NCBI GenBank assembly: GCA_002901265.1 | Contig: PPHI01000057.1 | Coordinates: 1-64,000, forward strand | Direction of reading: 5' to 3' | DNA from: Rhodopirellula baltica | GTDB taxonomy: Bacteria > Planctomycetota > Planctomycetia > Pirellulales > Pirellulaceae | Length of the DNA: 64,000 bases | Shown: positions 9,580-17,837 of the stretch, one piece after another | How the letters are laid out: each line of letters opens with the position of its first letter | Position numbering within the stretch: the stretch's first letter is position 1 | The notes under the pieces: model-generated | What the model was told of the DNA's origin: nothing | Database searches by the model: none | What the model saw: only the letters and a program-made list of their open reading frames with translations | Program-made: the position numbers and the translations under genes

Positions 9580-10647
9580 CTAACCGTTTAGTTCATCGCC
9601 TTTAGGCTCAATACGATCGATCATCACCTCAACAGGCAAACCGATCGGCAATGCGACCGAATCGGAAAGATCGATCCAAACTCGCCGAGTGTGCGTCTCA
9701 TTTCGCTCGCCAGCCCAACCGCCATAAATCTTTTTGGGTTCCATCTGCGGTTCAATTTCACTCACGACGCCTGCGAAGTTTTCCCCCGGTAAGGCATCAA
9801 CGGTGATCGTGCAATGTTGATCCATAAACACTCCCAAGGCATCACGCTCATCGACCTCGGCAACCACCCGCAACTGGCTGGCGTCGACGATGCGGACCGC
9901 AGGCGTGCTTGCCTGCGGACTGACCCACTCGCCACGGCGTACGGCGATATCCAGCACAATCGCATCACAGGGTGCTTTAATAGAGCAGCGTTCCAGATCG
10001 ATTTCGGCCATCCGCAATTGTGCCTTCGCAGAAGCGATCTCGGCGTCGGCGGCCAGAAGGTCAGCTGGCCTCGGATCGGCTTTTACAGTTTCTAATCGCT
10101 GTTTCGCTGCCTGGACCAACGCTTCGTTCGAGTCATGGTCGGCTCGATAGTCCTCGAACGCTTGCGCACTGATCGCATTGCGTTGGTACAGCTTCGCCGC
10201 ACGTTCGAATCGCGCGCGGGAGCCTTCGGACCGCGCCATCGCCGCTTCGGCCTCTTGCCGTGCCGCTTCGATTTCGCTTTGTCGGGCACCAGCGATCAGC
10301 TTCATGCGGTTTGCCTGAGCCGCTTCCAATTGGGCAGCGGCAAGATCCTTCAGTGCCTGAAATCGATTCGAATCCAGCTTGAATAGCGTTGCGCCCGCCT
10401 CGACACGCGTTCCCCGATTAACGGGGATGTCGTCTACTCGACCTTCGAAGTGAGGCGCGATGGCGATCGCCTCCGATCGTCCCTCGACTCGACCGGCGGC
10501 GTGGATGCCAGGACCGAAGGTCGCCGATTCGAACGATGGAGGAAATGCTTGAAATCGTGGCGGCGGGTTCGATTGCTGCTGATCGACCGCAATCATCAAC
10601 CCCGTACCGATCGCTGCGATTGCCCCAGCGAGGATCAATTGTTTCAT
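9580..10647 (-). CDS. HlyD-family membrane fusion (adaptor) protein
   Basis: The start is the ATG at 10647, which overlaps the TGA of the upstream ATPase gene (ATGA) and is preceded by a good GGGAGG ribosome site; this beats the longer frame from 10674. The N-terminal anchor is LILAGAIAAIGTGLMIAV. Then come a lipoyl-like half (PHFEGRVDDIPVNRGTRV), a long Ala/Glu/Arg-rich helical hairpin (about 90-195), the second lipoyl half (CSIKAPCDAIVLDIAVRRGE) and beta-barrel domains. The layout matches DevB/MacA-type periplasmic adaptors of ABC exporters. It pairs with the ATPase gene upstream, but no FtsX/MacB-type permease is present here. Confidence 0.9.
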   Translation of the reverse strand: MKQLILAGAIAAIGTGLMIAVDQQQSNPPPRFQAFPPSFESATFGPGIHAAGRVEGRSEAIAIAPHFEGRVDDIPVNRGTRVEAGATLFKLDSNRFQALKDLAAAQLEAAQANRMKLIAGARQSEIEAARQEAEAAMARSEGSRARFERAAKLYQRNAISAQAFEDYRADHDSNEALVQAAKQRLETVKADPRPADLLAADAEIASAKAQLRMAEIDLERCSIKAPCDAIVLDIAVRRGEWVSPQASTPAVRIVDASQLRVVAEVDERDALGVFMDQHCTITVDALPGENFAGVVSEIEPQMEPKKIYGGWAGERNETHTRRVWIDLSDSVALPIGLPVEVMIDRIEPKGDELNG

Positions 10648-11399
10648 TTGAACCTCCCGTTTTCCATTTCGCATACCCGATCGGCGTAGCTATAGATTCG
10701 CGGATCGTGCGTCACGACAACGGTCGATGTATTGAATTCGTTTGTAAGTTCGCGAAGTAAGTCCATGACGGCCTTGCCCGATTGGCTGTCCAAGGCAGCT
10801 GTCGGTTCGTCTGCGAGAATCAGTTTTGGCTTGGCAACCACTGCACGCGCCAGCGCGACTCGTTGACACTGGCCGGGACTCATTGATGACGGTAGAGCAC
10901 CGGTGTGATCCCCCAGTCCCATCCGTTCCAATAATGCAGCCGAAGTCTTACGCGCTTCGGAAATCGGCACCCCATGCATCGTCAGCGGAATCGCGACGTT
11001 GTCTTTTGCATCAAGCCCATCGATCAATTGAAATCGCTGAAAGACGAAGCCGATCATTTTCCGACGAACCAACGTCCGTTTTTCCTCAGGCAATCCATCG
11101 ACGCGTTCACCGAAGAATTGCAATTGACCGGCTTCTGGTGTTAGCAGCAGTCCCAGGATCGAAAGCAGTGTCGTCTTTCCGCTGCCTGACGGGCCCACCA
11201 AGAACACGCACTCGCGTTCGTGGAGCTGGAAATCGATTCCGTCGAGAACTGGCCTCGCGACACCACCGATGGTGTAGGACTTACAAATACTGGCCGCATT
11301 GATGGCCAGGGCGCGCGACACTTTCGGACGGCCTGTTGGGCCGGCGGAGTCAGAGTCAATCGCCGTTGGCATTGAATCGGTTGCGTTAAGTGCATTCAT
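10644..11399 (-). CDS. ABC transporter ATP-binding protein (MacB/LolD/DevA type)
   Basis: A 251-residue ATPase. Walker A GPSGSGKTT is at 69-77, a Q-loop is in FVFQRFQLIDGL, the signature is SMSPGQCQ (a variant of LSGGQ), Walker B is LILADEPTAALD, and the switch His is in VVVTHDPRI. This subfamily energises efflux or lipoprotein-release exporters, with an FtsX-like permease and a HlyD adaptor. The first ~35 residues form a low-complexity extension not usual in LolD. It is coupled by a 4-nt overlap to the adaptor gene. The cognate permease is missing from the window, so the complex must use a subunit encoded elsewhere or be incomplete. Confidence 0.92.
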   Translation of the reverse strand: MNALNATDSMPTAIDSDSAGPTGRPKVSRALAINAASICKSYTIGGVARPVLDGIDFQLHERECVFLVGPSGSGKTTLLSILGLLLTPEAGQLQFFGERVDGLPEEKRTLVRRKMIGFVFQRFQLIDGLDAKDNVAIPLTMHGVPISEARKTSAALLERMGLGDHTGALPSSMSPGQCQRVALARAVVAKPKLILADEPTAALDSQSGKAVMDLLRELTNEFNTSTVVVTHDPRIYSYADRVCEMENGRFK

Positions 11400-11623
11400 C
11401 GTGCAGTGCCGCGTTCACGGCAATTTGCGACCCGTCATCTAGATCCGGAAATCAAAACCAAGGCTCACAATTGGCGAGTTACTCTGAGTTTCGAACGTCT
11501 TGCCCCCCTGGCCCCAACGATGTCTGAGAAATGATGATCGTCACCAATTCAACAGTCATCCCGATTGAGCCAATCGAAGCAACTAGGATTGAGGGGATTC
11601 CGACAAGCGGGCGTACGATTGAA
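11400..11623. other. Intergenic stretch without recognisable gene
   Basis: Lies upstream of the ABC ATPase gene on the minus strand and probably carries its promoter. No convincing -35/-10 pair, terminator hairpin or RNA motif was found. If the 83-aa frame is not real, the empty stretch extends to 11899. Confidence 0.4.
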
Positions 11624-11875
11624 TCAAAAGGTTGAAGCCGCACTAATCGTCGTCATCTCGCTGCCGTCACTGGCCCATTCAATTCGAAATGCACCGATCC
11701 ACGCCTGTGAGGGGAACATACCAACCCACACTAGGTTGCCATCGGGTCGTTCCAGAGAAAACTTGAGCAAACGAGGTGGTACCCAAGCCTGATGGGGTGA
11801 GTCCACCCCGATCTTCAAAGATGTCGATTCCAGAGACTGGTAGCCGGCAGAGAGTTGCTCTGGAGTTTCAGCCAC
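11624..11875 (-). CDS. Small hypothetical protein (83 aa)
   Basis: Starts at a GTG (11875) 25 nt after the coiled-coil gene on the same strand. The predicted protein has no Cys and a plausible composition, with a Trp-rich middle (HQAWVPPRLLKF, GNLVWVGMF, AWIGAFRIEW) that looks like short beta strands. I do not recognise a family. It could be a genuine small protein co-transcribed with the upstream gene, or a chance open frame; the GTG start has no strong ribosome site. Confidence 0.4.
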   Translation of the reverse strand: MAETPEQLSAGYQSLESTSLKIGVDSPHQAWVPPRLLKFSLERPDGNLVWVGMFPSQAWIGAFRIEWASDGSEMTTISAASTF

Positions 11876-11899
11876 GACGTGACTTGAGTGTCGCGTCCG

Positions 11900-12316
11900 C
11901 TATTTTTTCGCTTCCAGCTCGGAAACGCGTTGCTCAAGCAATTCGACACGTTTGTTCAGACGGATGACCAACTGACGCAAATCGTATTCGTTCATTTGCG
12001 GCATCGCCTCTGCGGCCCGAAACGGATTCGATTCGTTGCCGTACGCGGGCTCCCATGCCTGCAGTTGCTCCTGAATTGCTTCGATCTTGGCTTCGACGGT
12101 CGGTCGGCTGGGGTGCCGTTCTCCCATCGCTGCCAAGTTGCGCTTGAGCACACGCATCTCTTCGGTCAGTTCCTTCCCGCGCTCGGTCAGCAAGGCCGCA
12201 TTCGGTACAACGATTTCTGAGTCGTCCGATTCCTTTCCTTGCCCCCACAACACAGACGTCAACAAAAGCGTCAGGACGCTCGCTGCGACAGCTCCTCGGT
12301 ATTTGTGATCAATCAC
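11900..12316 (-). CDS. Secreted or periplasmic coiled-coil protein, hypothetical
   Basis: The open frame begins at 12430, but the GTG at 12316 is the better start: it has a GAGG site 8 nt upstream and gives a clean signal peptide (HKYRGAVAASVLTLLLTS, then VLWGQG). From there the protein is 138 residues. The mature part is charged and helical; the end (LVIRLNKRVELLEQRVSELE) is a regular heptad coiled coil. No family is recognised. It overlaps nothing if the GTG is used, and lies 59 nt downstream of the DUF218 gene on the same strand, so it may be the last gene of the FemAB-DUF218 unit. Confidence 0.7.
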   Translation of the reverse strand: MIDHKYRGAVAASVLTLLLTSVLWGQGKESDDSEIVVPNAALLTERGKELTEEMRVLKRNLAAMGERHPSRPTVEAKIEAIQEQLQAWEPAYGNESNPFRAAEAMPQMNEYDLRQLVIRLNKRVELLEQRVSELEAKK

Positions 12317-12375
12317 CTGGAGATCCTCGGATTTAAGCACGGAAAATTGAGAGGCCCGGTGGCCAGCTACCCTTT

Positions 12376-13014
12376 TTACACTGCCAGCCAGTAAACGGCC
12401 AGTTTGACGTATTCGATCCAAATTGGCCAATGCGTTTCGACACTCCCATCGGCAGGAGTCGCGGCGAAGGTCGCGATCGTCGCTCTCGAGTCAAACACAC
12501 GGTGAAAACAAAGTGTGCTGCGGCGTGTATGTGGCGCCGAAGTCACTACTACGACGCTTTCAAATTGACGAGGCAAGTTGGAGACGCCAACCGCTTCATC
12601 GTAAGAACTGAACCAAGTCGCTTGATGAAGTGGAACCGTCCGGATCACGTCCAGCGGGACTCCACGATCACTCAGGAAATCAATCGCTCGCTGGACTCGA
12701 GTGTCATTTGCTCGGCGAACAAAGTTGTATCCAGACGACTGCAATTCTTCGAGCACATAGATCTGCTCGACGCGATGCATATGATACAAATCCGATGCCG
12801 CAATCAACCGCTCCCAATAAGCGGGACCATCGGCCATCACATACGCGATCTCACCACGCGCGTTCGGATCGTGTACGACCAAGGGTTGAATCAAAATGCC
12901 GCGCACCGTCCCAAACGAACAAGCAACATTAACGATGATCACTGCGACAAACAAAATCCAGAATCGCCGTCGCCAACGATCAATAGGATCTACTGAAGCA
13001 GGAGAGATAGCCAC
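12376..13014 (-). CDS. DUF218/YdcF-like membrane-anchored protein
   Basis: 212 residues from a GTG at 13014, directly abutting the stop of the FemAB gene (no spacer). One N-terminal helix (RFWILFVAVIIVNVACSF) anchors it. The later part fits YdcF/SanA-type proteins: an ERLIAASDLY segment, DVIRTVP, and VVVVTSAPHTRRS, which corresponds to the conserved VVTSxYHxxRA motif. Members of this family have poorly known roles in envelope and cell-wall metabolism. The tight junction with the FemAB gene suggests a shared function in the exosortase/EPS locus. The family call rests on motifs at the C-terminal half only. Confidence 0.7.
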   Translation of the reverse strand: MAISPASVDPIDRWRRRFWILFVAVIIVNVACSFGTVRGILIQPLVVHDPNARGEIAYVMADGPAYWERLIAASDLYHMHRVEQIYVLEELQSSGYNFVRRANDTRVQRAIDFLSDRGVPLDVIRTVPLHQATWFSSYDEAVGVSNLPRQFESVVVVTSAPHTRRSTLCFHRVFDSRATIATFAATPADGSVETHWPIWIEYVKLAVYWLAV

Positions 13015-14043
13015 TTAAGGAATCCCACGAACGATCGTTGGCCCAATCAGCTTTGTCAACCAAACAGGCAACTTCATCCAAGTCTCGACTAGCCGTTTCT
13101 TTCCGCCGGCATCCGGTCTCATCTCATTGGGATCGCCCTTGCGGACGTAGTACTGCCAAGTTGCCGGATGAGGCGTCGCGCCCCACTGAGCTTTGAACTT
13201 GTAAGTACCACTGTCTTCGCTGCTGCGTCCAAAATCAAACGTGTGGCTACCACGCTCAATCGCTTGCCGCAACAGATGACGATACATCCACATGTTGGCG
13301 CCTGTACGATTGAATTCACGCAAACTGCTAGCGCTGGGAACTTCGCTAACGCCATGCGAATGAATCAATAGGCCAGCCGCAATTGCCTGCGACTCGCTAC
13401 GAACAACGCATAACTCGGCATCACTTCCGAACTCCGACAAGATTGATCGAAACAGCTTTTTCGAGAACACGGGTGTACCCAGGTCTCGCATGTTGTGTGC
13501 GAACACCTCATAGAATTCGGGCAGCAACTCCTCCGACCCAAAATGCACTGTCGTGCCGTAGGTTCCCGACTTCTTGATTTGACTACGGACTTTCGACTTG
13601 AACGACTTGTCAAGTTCTTCGTCGGTTGCGGGAAGAGACAACCGCATATGCACCTTGTCCGTCCGCTCGAAATTCAATCGAGAGTGTGGACAACTGACTT
13701 CATGGCGGAGCTCGAGATACTTTACATCGAGCTCGTCGGCTAGATCACAAGCGGCTCCAACCAAATCGTTCGCCACTGTCTCGTTCTCTGCCCACACTCC
13801 ACCGGTATTAATGTACGGAAGACTGACAAGAAACTTTCCAAAGATTGGTCCCTTCACGAGCAGTAGAGGAAGCAAACCTTGTGGAACGCCATCACTTTTA
13901 GACTGAATCAAATACGACTTGTGATTCAATCCTTGCGCAATGGCATCAATCCAGCGTTTCTCGTGGCCAGCCAATCGAGGCAAAGGCCCATCGCTGATCT
14001 CGACCCACGACTCAGTCGACTGGTGTACAGTGATGTTTGACAA
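13015..14043 (-). CDS. FemAB-like protein, exosortase/PEP-CTERM-system associated
   Basis: About 342 residues from a TTG at 14043; a longer frame from the TTG at 14091 would run through a perfect hairpin repeat (14080-14099) and is less likely. Two GNAT-like halves are visible: KSYLIQSKSDGVPQGLLPL with YINTGGVWAE, then SKVRSQIKKSGTYG (the conserved Arg/Lys patch of FemAB proteins), GLLIHSHGVSEVPSAS, and FDFGRSSEDSGTYKFKAQWG, a strong match to PEP-CTERM-associated FemAB proteins. Classical FemABX proteins add amino acids to peptidoglycan precursors. The exosortase-linked group is of unknown substrate but co-occurs with EPS genes, as here. Confidence 0.88.
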   Translation of the reverse strand: MSNITVHQSTESWVEISDGPLPRLAGHEKRWIDAIAQGLNHKSYLIQSKSDGVPQGLLPLLLVKGPIFGKFLVSLPYINTGGVWAENETVANDLVGAACDLADELDVKYLELRHEVSCPHSRLNFERTDKVHMRLSLPATDEELDKSFKSKVRSQIKKSGTYGTTVHFGSEELLPEFYEVFAHNMRDLGTPVFSKKLFRSILSEFGSDAELCVVRSESQAIAAGLLIHSHGVSEVPSASSLREFNRTGANMWMYRHLLRQAIERGSHTFDFGRSSEDSGTYKFKAQWGATPHPATWQYYVRKGDPNEMRPDAGGKKRLVETWMKLPVWLTKLIGPTIVRGIP

Positions 14044-14079
14044 TGGTTGCTGATTGAGAAAGTAGCGACGAGCTGGGGT

Positions 14080-14099
14080 GGCGTCCGCCAACGGACGCC
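14080..14099. repeat. 8-bp perfect inverted repeat (GC-rich hairpin)
   Basis: GGCGTCCG at 14080-14087 and CGGACGCC at 14092-14099 flank a 4-nt loop. It lies just upstream of the FemAB gene if the TTG at 14043 is the start. It could be a transcript-stabilising hairpin or a dispersed intergenic repeat; no T-run follows on either strand. Confidence 0.6.
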
Positions 14100-14283
14100 G
14101 AAATCATACCAGCAAATGCTAGCACCGAACTTGGCTTGGGAACAGGCGAACCGATTGGAAAGCTTTGGTTCCCAGGAGTGCCGATGAGAATGTTACCAAG
14201 CCAAACACCCGCCCCAATTTGGGCCATTCAAAATGAGTGGACTGAAATGGCCGCTAGCGTCACCAGCCTCATTCGCTACGACG

Positions 14284-15180
14284 TTAGGTTTTCCGTAGCA
14301 GGGCGGTCGACGCGGCGTCATACCCAGCCTGAATCAGTGGATCTGGGTTGGTAAAGTCGAACCAAGCGACTGATCCGACTTGGGGGCGAACAACAATGTC
14401 GGCCAAACGAAGTTGATGCTGCCGGATTCTAGCTTCGGCAAGCTCCTGAAATCGCAAGATCGATTGAATCGCTGTTTTACAAGCGGCGTTACTCGATTCA
14501 GTCGGACTGACGTCGACAACGATCAATTCCCCTTGCCCCTCCATCATTTCAATCGCCATGTCGCAGGGGACTGCGTCATAGACACCGATATCACTAAGTT
14601 GCCTTCCATCGATTTCGACGGATGGAAAGACACCGGGAATCGACATCGAAGCTTGCACCGCCTCGCGCAAGGGCCCACGATCAATCGAAACTCGTTCGCC
14701 ATTGCGCAGGTCAACTGCGACGAGATGCAATGGTGTCCGCAGGTCTTCAATATTGATGTCGGGAAGCAATTCTTCGGTGATCGCTTGCAGCAATGTACCG
14801 GGGAGCAACGACTCCGATCGGGCGGCGCGGCTGACCGCTTTTTGAATCCAGAAGACACTCCTCCAACGCCGCAACCAACGATCATTCGTCTCATCTTTTC
14901 CGTGCGTACCAATCGCGGCATCGAGCACGGTTTTTTGCAAAGTTCTGTAGCGATCGGAAACCAAAAATTCCCGAGCCAGCGATTCGGCGCGTTCGACATC
15001 CCGTTCAGCTGCAATCAGCGCAGCCATCAGAGCGCCCATGCTGACACCGACCAGGCGACCGATTCCCATCCCCGAGTGCCCTACTGCTCTGACCGCGCCA
15101 AGATGCGCAAGTCCTCGCGCACCACCACCGCCTAACATCACGGTCGCATCTGCCCATTCGCTTCGCGGGCGGCGAAGCAT
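14284..15180 (-). CDS. Patatin-like phospholipase (RssA/NTE type)
   Basis: The ATG at 15180 has an AGGGG ribosome site and leaves a 298-residue protein; the open frame extends to a TTG at 15291 without a clear ribosome site. The oxyanion motif GGGARG is at 18-23, the nucleophile elbow GVSMG has S47, and the dyad Asp lies in SDIGVYDAVP near residue 196, where the usual DG(G/A) is DIG. These features define a cytoplasmic Ser/Asp acyl hydrolase acting on lipids. It is the divergent neighbour of the acyltransferase gene at 15532. A C-terminal helix (RFQELAEARIRQHQLRLAD) is typical of bacterial RssA-like members. Confidence 0.88.
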   Translation of the reverse strand: MLRRPRSEWADATVMLGGGGARGLAHLGAVRAVGHSGMGIGRLVGVSMGALMAALIAAERDVERAESLAREFLVSDRYRTLQKTVLDAAIGTHGKDETNDRWLRRWRSVFWIQKAVSRAARSESLLPGTLLQAITEELLPDINIEDLRTPLHLVAVDLRNGERVSIDRGPLREAVQASMSIPGVFPSVEIDGRQLSDIGVYDAVPCDMAIEMMEGQGELIVVDVSPTESSNAACKTAIQSILRFQELAEARIRQHQLRLADIVVRPQVGSVAWFDFTNPDPLIQAGYDAASTALLRKT

Positions 15181-15531
15181 CAACCGCCCCTGCCAGTGCG
15201 TCAGATTCACTAGTTCCCCCGGTTCATCATTAGTAAACGATGACCAACCATAGGTTACGGTTCGCGAAACGACGGTGAGGGTTCGCCCCAAGATTAGTCA
15301 GCTTGACTGCAAATCACCCAATCCCCCATTGGCGCCATCACGATCGGTACAGTCGATACGACGTGCTCGATTACAGAGAAGAGATGGACACAGTTTTGAG
15401 GGATCAGAGACTCGATTTCGCCACGCGTCTAGGGAAGACCTAGGCTTTGGTCGTTGATCGTCCGGGGGGATGACGCTTGAAGCACGTGCTTGTCTTTGTG
15501 TGCTCGCATCTCTTTTCACAGATCCGCAATC

Positions 15532-16347
15532 ATGCGACCGACGATAACTTCTGCACCCATATCAAATGGCATTCATCCCAATCCATCTGCGTCGAGTTGC
15601 CCACTCCTACCAGTGGGAAGTGATCGTTCGAAAGCGAAACGCTTGGCGCCTGGTCTGCGATATCAAATCGCGAATGAGCGGAACGAACTGCACGATGCGT
15701 TCGCATTAATCTATCAGTCCTACTTGCATGCGGGTTTGGTGCAGAACAACGACAATGGCATCCGCCTAACGCCATACCACCTGCTTGACTCCACCGAAGT
15801 CTTTGTCACCAAACTGGAAGACACTGTCGTCTCAACCATCTCCTTGATCGGCGACGGCAAGCTAGGACTCCCGCTCGAATCAATCTATCGCCACAACGTG
15901 CAAATCATTCGGCGCCGCGGCTTGAAGATGGCGGAAATCGGAAGCCTGGCTGACCGGCGTGACTCGCCCGTGCGTTTCATTGAAACATTCGCCGGCATGG
16001 GACGACTTCTGGCACAGGTCGCAATGTCACGCGGCTATGACGGCCTCGTCGCAGCGACACACCCCAAACATGCAAGGCTGTACTCGCGGATCTTGCCTTT
16101 TGAACAGATCGGCTGCGAAGCAACTTGTCCCTATGCCAATGGGAACCCCGCGGTAATGTTGGCATTGGTATTCGATGATCACCGCGGCTCCGAACTCTAT
16201 GAGCGTTTCTTCGGCTCGCTAAGCCAGACGTCTGACACGACACCCAAGCCTTGGTCTACTGACACCCTGGACCACTTTAGCCGCTTTCTCCCCAAAGCCG
16301 TCGAAAGTGAAACGCACGCACAGCCTGTCCCGATGTTGCTTCGTTAA
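15532..16347 (+). CDS. Exosortase-system-associated acyltransferase (FeeM/GNAT-like)
   Basis: A 271-residue protein from the ATG at 15532 (an in-frame TTG lies further upstream at 15490). The core (RYQIANERNELHDAFALIY, FVTKLEDTVVSTISLI, MAEIGSLADR, GYDGLVAATHPKHARLYSR) matches the GNAT-fold N-acyl-amino-acid synthase/acyl-homoserine-lactone-synthase superfamily, a branch of which accompanies exosortase systems. Family knowledge: FeeM-type enzymes transfer an acyl chain from acyl-ACP to an amine. Its placement next to an exosortase, a FemAB protein and a patatin suggests lipid or acyl modification of a surface molecule. The substrate is unknown. Confidence 0.8.
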   Translation: MRPTITSAPISNGIHPNPSASSCPLLPVGSDRSKAKRLAPGLRYQIANERNELHDAFALIYQSYLHAGLVQNNDNGIRLTPYHLLDSTEVFVTKLEDTVVSTISLIGDGKLGLPLESIYRHNVQIIRRRGLKMAEIGSLADRRDSPVRFIETFAGMGRLLAQVAMSRGYDGLVAATHPKHARLYSRILPFEQIGCEATCPYANGNPAVMLALVFDDHRGSELYERFFGSLSQTSDTTPKPWSTDTLDHFSRFLPKAVESETHAQPVPMLLR

Positions 16348-16398
16348 AGCCAGAAACGTAGCTTCCACGAGTCCGCAGAACGAAACCAAACAGACCGT

Positions 16399-17412
16399 CT
16401 AATCCGAATAAACCGACTTCACGATCGGAAGAACGCCTCGCAATGTGATGAAGGCGAAGACGATCAGCGAGAAGACTAAAAGCCCTCCGGATACTGCCCA
16501 CCGCACCATTTGATCACGCGACGCACGACGACTGGTCACCGAAAGCAAACGGTCGGTGTAGGTCACAGCGAGATGCTCTAAGCTTGGTCGCACAGGCTGG
16601 TACTGTGGCGTCGCACCCGAGATCGTTGGTGGCGGAATACTTTTCGACGGTGGTTCTGGCGGCGTCGGAATCCCGAACCGCTTCTTTGATCGATGGCCTT
16701 TCTTTTTCGCCCAAATGTGTAGGTCACCGACCCAGATCGATTCGCCCCCCGGAGCAAGCTCGCGAATTAGCGGAGTTTGCTCACGTATGCTGTCAGGGTT
16801 CAATTGAATCGCCCAGATCCGCTCGCCTGTGCTGACGATCGCCAATTCACAAGCATGCAGTCCTACGCCGTGCAATCGCATCAAACTCGGATGGGAGTTT
16901 CCTAGAATGGTCACCGAACGTGTCAGCTTTCGCGTTTGCGTTTCTTCACCCCAATCGAGAATCAAAGTGCCCCTGGGACTCTCGGGTTCGGGCTGCGGAA
17001 GCTCACTCACATCGTTGACTGCATCGCCTGGTGGCGACAGCGGCGAATGATCCCACGGCTGATCTCCGGTTTGTGCTGAAATGTTGACACGCAGTTTTCC
17101 GATCAGGATCTGCCGCCCAGATTTCAGATTTCCCCAGGTCGGATACGCGATCGCGCAGAGCGGCCATGCCTGCACACGATCACCGATGATTGCGATGAAA
17201 TAGACAACCTCTGGCAACCGTTTGTAATCCAACCGGATTTGGCATCGCGGATGGGCCCCGATTAAGGCAAACGGCTGATCAAGCTCAAAGAATTCGTCAG
17301 CGTCGTCGCTTCGACTATATCCCCAGCGATTCGAAGGCCAAAGTACCATAGGTGGGGATTGAACGAGACGCTTGGTGAGGAAAGGTTCGGGGGTGAGCCC
17401 TAAGTGTAACAT
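16399..17412 (-). CDS. FHA-like domain protein with C-terminal membrane helix
   Basis: 337 residues if started at the ATG at 17412; the open frame reaches 17673, but the extra N-terminal text is Pro/Ser-rich and unconvincing, and no start has a good ribosome site. Two beta-rich segments look like degenerate forkhead-associated domains: FALIGAHPRCQIRLDY (about 52-67), resembling the IGR..C.I.L core, and SVTILGNSHPSLMRL with HACELAIV near the middle. A Pro-rich linker (GIPTPPEPPSKSIPPP) precedes a single C-terminal helix (GLLVFSLIVFAFITL), so it is probably tail-anchored with the FHA parts in the cytoplasm. FHA domains bind phosphothreonine, so it may be a partner of the abundant Hanks kinases. 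Confidence 0.65.
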   Translation of the reverse strand: MLHLGLTPEPFLTKRLVQSPPMVLWPSNRWGYSRSDDADEFFELDQPFALIGAHPRCQIRLDYKRLPEVVYFIAIIGDRVQAWPLCAIAYPTWGNLKSGRQILIGKLRVNISAQTGDQPWDHSPLSPPGDAVNDVSELPQPEPESPRGTLILDWGEETQTRKLTRSVTILGNSHPSLMRLHGVGLHACELAIVSTGERIWAIQLNPDSIREQTPLIRELAPGGESIWVGDLHIWAKKKGHRSKKRFGIPTPPEPPSKSIPPPTISGATPQYQPVRPSLEHLAVTYTDRLLSVTSRRASRDQMVRWAVSGGLLVFSLIVFAFITLRGVLPIVKSVYSD

Positions 17413-17837
17413 GCGAAAAACGCTGGGTGGGACAGGGGCGTACGGGCGATCGATCGCCTGCTCGCATGGTATCTCGCCGCATTTTTGTGAAAAGTTTTTC
17501 GCAGCCGAAAAACCAGCTCTCAAAGGGGGTTCGGTCTGATTAAGAGGGCTGGGCGGGCTGTGCTTTTCAAACCATTCTGATCGTTCACTTGACTTGGCTA
17601 TGCGCTCGCATATCCTCAGACGATCTGTAGCCCCCGAAAACGAGGGCTCGTGCCCTAGGCCTAAGCTCAGCATTCGGAACCCGCAATCTCCGTCAGCTGA
17701 ACAGCAGTGGCCGCCAATTGATGTCTGATCTGCAAGTCACAGACCGTCCCAATTTTGGGGCGGAGAAAAGTATGACGATGTCGTGATGACGCCGCAGCGA
17801 TTACATCCCATGCCCCGGGATTTGGTTCAGTTTGGAA
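17413..17837. other. Intergenic stretch between divergent FHA and exosortase genes
   Basis: About 425 nt if the FHA protein starts at 17412. It should hold the promoters for both divergent genes. A short GGGC/GCCC hairpin followed by the palindrome TAGGCCTA lies near 17645-17665. Nothing else was recognised. Confidence 0.4.
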
